Shown: one piece after another, positions 61,712 to 64,000 of the stretch
Position numbering within the stretch: position 1 is the first letter of the stretch
How the letters are laid out: every line of letters starts with the position of its first letter
Assembly: GCA_040883315.1 (NCBI GenBank)
Contig: JBFLKU010000016.1
Location: forward strand, 62,001 to 126,000
Source: JAFGUF01 sp040883315
Lineage (GTDB): Bacteria; Bacillota; Clostridia; Christensenellales; UMGS416
Reading direction: 5' to 3'
DNA length: 64,000 nucleotides
Made by a program: the position numbers and the translations under genes
Notes under the pieces: generated by a model
The model's input: the letters and a program-made list of their open reading frames with translations, nothing else
What the model was told of the DNA's origin: nothing
Databases searched by the model: none

Positions 61712-62647
61712 ATGTTCTTCATTTTGAACAAAATGTTAAGCTTTTTCATAAGTGTAATTCTGCCATTGATAATTGGCTATCTAATTAAAAGTATTTTTAA
61801 AGTAAAAAAAGAAAAACTAGATTTTTTGCTTTACATTAATATAATGCTTGTATTACCAATTTCTTTGATTTTGGTGTTCTGGAAAATGGAGCTGACAAGA
61901 AGCATGATACTGCTGCCTATTCTAGGGTTTATTCTACCCTTGGTTTCTGGCTTTTTAGGGTATTTATTCAGCAGAGGCAAATTTGAAGACCCAAAGCAAA
62001 AAGGAAGCTACATCGTCTCCAATCTACTAAGCAATAGAGGCACAATCGGCGGATTGACCATGTATATATTATACGGTGAGCTAGGCTATGCATACGTAAA
62101 CTTGATTATTCTTTTTGGGAGTGTATTGGTATATTTAATTGCCTATCCTTTGGGCAACTATTTCAGCAGCAATTCTACAAATGAAAAAAGAACATTTAAA
62201 TCGATAATTTTCAAGAGAACCAATATACCAATCTTAGGTATATTTATAGGTATACTTCTTAATTTCTTTGGCGGCGAAAGACCCATTGCACTCACAAACA
62301 TTGTAGATTTTTTAGTAAAATCTATGGCATGGTTTTCTCTGATCCCTGTAGGATCATCAATAGACTTTCACGGCATGAAAAAGCACCTTTCAAAGGTGCT
62401 TGATATCGGTCTCATAAAATTTGTTATTATGCCTCTGCTTTCAGCAGTAGTTGCATATCTACTAATACCGGATAAGCAAATGGCAACGTCTTTGATAGTG
62501 GTCAGCGCCACACCAGTTGCAATAAATGCTGTTGTGGTAGCAAAGCTAACCAAGCTGGATGAAAATGTAGCAATTGCAGCATTTTTGTTCACTATCACTG
62601 TGTATCTGGTCGTTCTCTTCCCAATAATAACTATAGTTTTCAGTTAA
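61712..62647 (+). CDS. AEC (auxin efflux carrier) family transporter
   Basis: About 311 residues with roughly ten hydrophobic helices in two halves. The first half has ISVILPLIIGYLIKSIF and YIVSNLLSNRGTIGGLTMYILYGELG; the second has FKRTNIPILGIFIGILLNFFGG and LIVVSATPVAINAVVVAKL. The NRGTIGG and TPVAINAVV blocks fit the Mem_trans/AEC fold, whose bacterial members include malate and other dicarboxylate carriers. The frame opens at 61676, but GCGGAGG is spaced five bases before the ATG at 61712. It converges with malic enzyme, the stops being one base apart, so malate is a tempting but unproven substrate. Confidence 0.8.
   Translation: MFFILNKMLSFFISVILPLIIGYLIKSIFKVKKEKLDFLLYINIMLVLPISLILVFWKMELTRSMILLPILGFILPLVSGFLGYLFSRGKFEDPKQKGSYIVSNLLSNRGTIGGLTMYILYGELGYAYVNLIILFGSVLVYLIAYPLGNYFSSNSTNEKRTFKSIIFKRTNIPILGIFIGILLNFFGGERPIALTNIVDFLVKSMAWFSLIPVGSSIDFHGMKKHLSKVLDIGLIKFVIMPLLSAVVAYLLIPDKQMATSLIVVSATPVAINAVVVAKLTKLDENVAIAAFLFTITVYLVVLFPIITIVFS
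62381..62401 (-). terminator. probable malic-enzyme terminator inside the AEC coding sequence
   Basis: AAGCACCTTT (62381-62390) and AAAGGTGCTT (62392-62401) are perfect inverted copies. Read on the minus strand the stem runs into TTTTTC. It lies about 250 bases past the malic enzyme stop, antisense to the transporter gene. Confidence 0.6.
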
Positions 62648-62648
62648 T

Positions 62649-63821
62649 CTATATTCTGTTTACGCCGGTCTTTATGGCGGCCTCTGCCACAGCATCCGCC
62701 ACAGCTTTTCCTATTCTTTCATCAAATGCATTGGGAAGAATAAATTCTGTGCTGAGTTCATCATCAGATACTAATTCTGCAATTGCAAAAGATGCTGCTA
62801 TTTTCATTTCATCGTTTATGTCGCTGGCACGCACGTCCAGTGCACCGCGGAAAACACCAGGGAAGGCCAAAACATTATTTATTTGATTGGCAAAGTCACT
62901 TCTGCCTGTTCCCACAATTTTGGCACCTGCATCCTTTGCGACATCCGGCATAATCTCCGGCACAGGGTTGCTCATCGCAAAACAAATGGCATCATCTGCC
63001 ATAGACTTCACCATTTCAGGCGATACAATATTTGCACAGGCTACTCCTATAAAAACATCTGCGTCAGCTATCACATCCGCAAGGCTGCCCTTTTCTCTAT
63101 TTGGATTAGTTCTTTTTGACAAGTCTATATGTTCTTTCGAGAGATTATCTTTGCCCTCAAATACTGCTCCGTCTTTGTCACATACTATGATGTTTTTAAC
63201 ACCATATGAAAGAAGCAGATTGGTGATAGCTGTGCCCGCAGCACCAGCACCCACCAGAACCACTTTTATATTCTCTTTTTGCTTTTTTACTATCTTCAGC
63301 GAATTTATAAGTGCCGACAAAACAACAATAGCTGTTCCATGCTGGTCATCATGAAATATTGGTATATCGCATTTTTCTTTTAGTCTTTTTTCTATCTCAA
63401 AGCATCTGGGGGCACCAATGTCTTCTAGGTTTATTCCGCCAAAGCTTCCTGATATATTATATATAGTGTTTACTATCTCATCCACATCTTTTGTATACAG
63501 GCAAAGTGGTATAGCATCTACGCCGCCAAATTCCTTGAAAAGCACGCATTTGCCTTCCATCACAGGCATGCCAGCCAAAGGCCCAATATCGCCAAGCCCA
63601 AGCACAGCAGTGCCGTCTGTTATGACTGCCACAGTGTTCCATCGCCTTGTCAGCTCGTAGCTTTTGTTTTCATCGTTTTGTATTTCCTTGCAAATCTGTG
63701 CAACACCAGGCGTATATGCCAGTGATAGATCATCTTTGCTGTTCACCTTCACTCGGCTAACTACCTCTATTTTGCCTTTTAGCTTTTCATGCAGTTTCAG
63801 TGCTCTCTCGTTTATTGACAT
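62649..63821 (-). CDS. NAD(P)-dependent malic enzyme
   Basis: A 390-residue malate dehydrogenase (oxaloacetate-decarboxylating) of the short bacterial type, without a phosphotransacetylase-like tail. It converts malate to pyruvate and CO2. Visible are the catalytic Tyr in SLAYTPGVAQIC, GDIGPLAGMPVMEGKCVLFKEFGGVDAIPL with the catalytic Lys, metal-binding FHDDQHGTAIVVLSAL, the Rossmann motif VLVGAGAAGTAITNLL, and ICFAMSNPVPEIMPDVAKDAGAKIVGTGRSDFANQINNVLAFPGVFRGALD. AGGAGATACG precedes the ATG. It converges on the AEC transporter, with its probable terminator inside that gene. Confidence 0.95.
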   Translation of the reverse strand: MSINERALKLHEKLKGKIEVVSRVKVNSKDDLSLAYTPGVAQICKEIQNDENKSYELTRRWNTVAVITDGTAVLGLGDIGPLAGMPVMEGKCVLFKEFGGVDAIPLCLYTKDVDEIVNTIYNISGSFGGINLEDIGAPRCFEIEKRLKEKCDIPIFHDDQHGTAIVVLSALINSLKIVKKQKENIKVVLVGAGAAGTAITNLLLSYGVKNIIVCDKDGAVFEGKDNLSKEHIDLSKRTNPNREKGSLADVIADADVFIGVACANIVSPEMVKSMADDAICFAMSNPVPEIMPDVAKDAGAKIVGTGRSDFANQINNVLAFPGVFRGALDVRASDINDEMKIAASFAIAELVSDDELSTEFILPNAFDERIGKAVADAVAEAAIKTGVNRI

Positions 63822-63836
63822 CGTATCTCCTCTTAC

Positions 63837-64000
63837 TTACTTTTGATTTCTATGTTTTTTCGCGAAAAAGATTTTATATACTATAAATCCGATCATTGCA
63901 CCAAAAACATTAAGAATAATATCATCAGTATCAAATGTCCTATTTGATAAATTGGCTAAATTCAGAACAAGTTGGCTCACCTCTATGCACAGAGACCATA
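63837..64000 (-). CDS. VanZ-like protein, C-terminal part (cut by window edge)
   Basis: An open minus-strand frame enters from the right edge and stops at 63837-63839, leaving 53 residues. They include SLCIEVSQLVLNL, then NRTFDTDDIILNVFGAMIGFIVYKIF and a basic tail. The pattern E.SQL......R.FD.DDI.LN..GA.IGF is the C-terminal signature of the VanZ-like membrane family, with two transmembrane segments here. The family is widespread and of general unknown function. The name does not imply glycopeptide resistance. The start is outside the window. It lies 15 bases upstream of malic enzyme and may be co-transcribed with it. Confidence 0.72.
   Translation of the reverse strand, partial: WSLCIEVSQLVLNLANLSNRTFDTDDIILNVFGAMIGFIVYKIFFAKKHRNQK

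Noticed and set aside
62341..62355. GATCC-CTGTA-GGATC inverted repeat inside the AEC transporter gene
   Set aside because: Short arms within a coding sequence and no T-run; likely chance, unlike the longer palindrome 26 bases further on.
2..64000. VanW-like fragment at the left edge and VanZ-like fragment at the right edge as a sign of glycopeptide resistance
   Set aside because: Both families are widespread in Clostridia outside resistance clusters, they are 63 kb apart, and no vanH/A/X or vanR/S genes are present.
1..64000. CRISPR arrays, tandem repeats, insertion sequences, integrases, tRNA or rRNA genes
   Set aside because: None was recognised on either strand by reading; a covariance-model tRNA scan and a repeat finder would be needed to exclude weak cases.

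Overview
The window is a gene-dense, AT-rich stretch of a Gram-positive bacterial chromosome. It most likely comes from an anaerobic member of the Clostridia; I cannot fix the family from sequence alone. Pointers are a CIRCE operator ahead of groES-groEL, a T-box leader ahead of a branched-chain amino acid operon, strong AGGAGG-type ribosome sites, lipoprotein ABC binding proteins, a class B sortase, DUF362 and flavodoxin-ferredoxin proteins, and a YesM/YesN-type sensory pair. No rRNA, tRNA, insertion sequence, prophage or CRISPR array was seen.

Layout. 0-6 kb (+): the tail of a VanW-family gene, then a translationally coupled chain (Lrp/AsnC regulator, aminotransferase, rhomboid protease, DUF362-ferredoxin, cysteine-cluster protein), then deoD and an EFR1-type flavodoxin-ferredoxin. 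6-12.6 kb (-): groES-groEL under CIRCE, a Ppx/GppA phosphatase with a Dabb protein, ftsH and a PPK2 polyphosphate kinase. 12.8-15 kb: a DUF937 protein, a class B sortase and a second sortase-like protein lacking the catalytic cysteine. 15-18.2 kb (-): pnp, rpsO and an unpaired Phd/YefM antitoxin. 18.4-25.7 kb (+): an EVE-like/HNH protein, a small zinc-ribbon membrane protein with mutS2, and a two-component system with HtrA. 25.8-31 kb: tilS-hpt (-), an MFS transporter with a GDPD phosphodiesterase (+), recX (-).

30.7-40.6 kb (-) is a sugar uptake and sensing block. The chvE-mmsA-mmsB ABC transporter lies upstream of a five-gene operon: an unknown protein, a membrane-anchored binding protein, a LytS/YesM-like kinase, a YesN-like AraC regulator and a second lipoprotein binding protein. 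41-46.4 kb (-): a lone pilin-like protein, an atypical response regulator, pyk, a serine hydrolase with udk, and a zinc-ribbon protein. 46.6-56.2 kb (+): a peptidoglycan-binding protein, then ilvN-cimA-leuC-leuD-leuB-ilvD-ilvB behind a consensus promoter and a T-box. With cimA present and no leuA, the operon makes 2-oxobutyrate from pyruvate and continues towards isoleucine; the probable AUC specifier agrees. ilvC is not in the window. 56.2-64 kb: phnD-phnC-phnE-phnE-surE (-), a second DUF362 protein (-), an AEC-type transporter (+) convergent with malic enzyme (-), and the tail of a VanZ-like gene.

Most genes are core functions. The parts most worth a second look are the dual-binding-protein sensory operon with its unknown first gene, the cysteine-less sortase homologue, the HNH protein with a substituted catalytic histidine, the phn-surE linkage, the degenerate pilin and receiver proteins, and a probable malic-enzyme terminator buried inside the opposing transporter gene.
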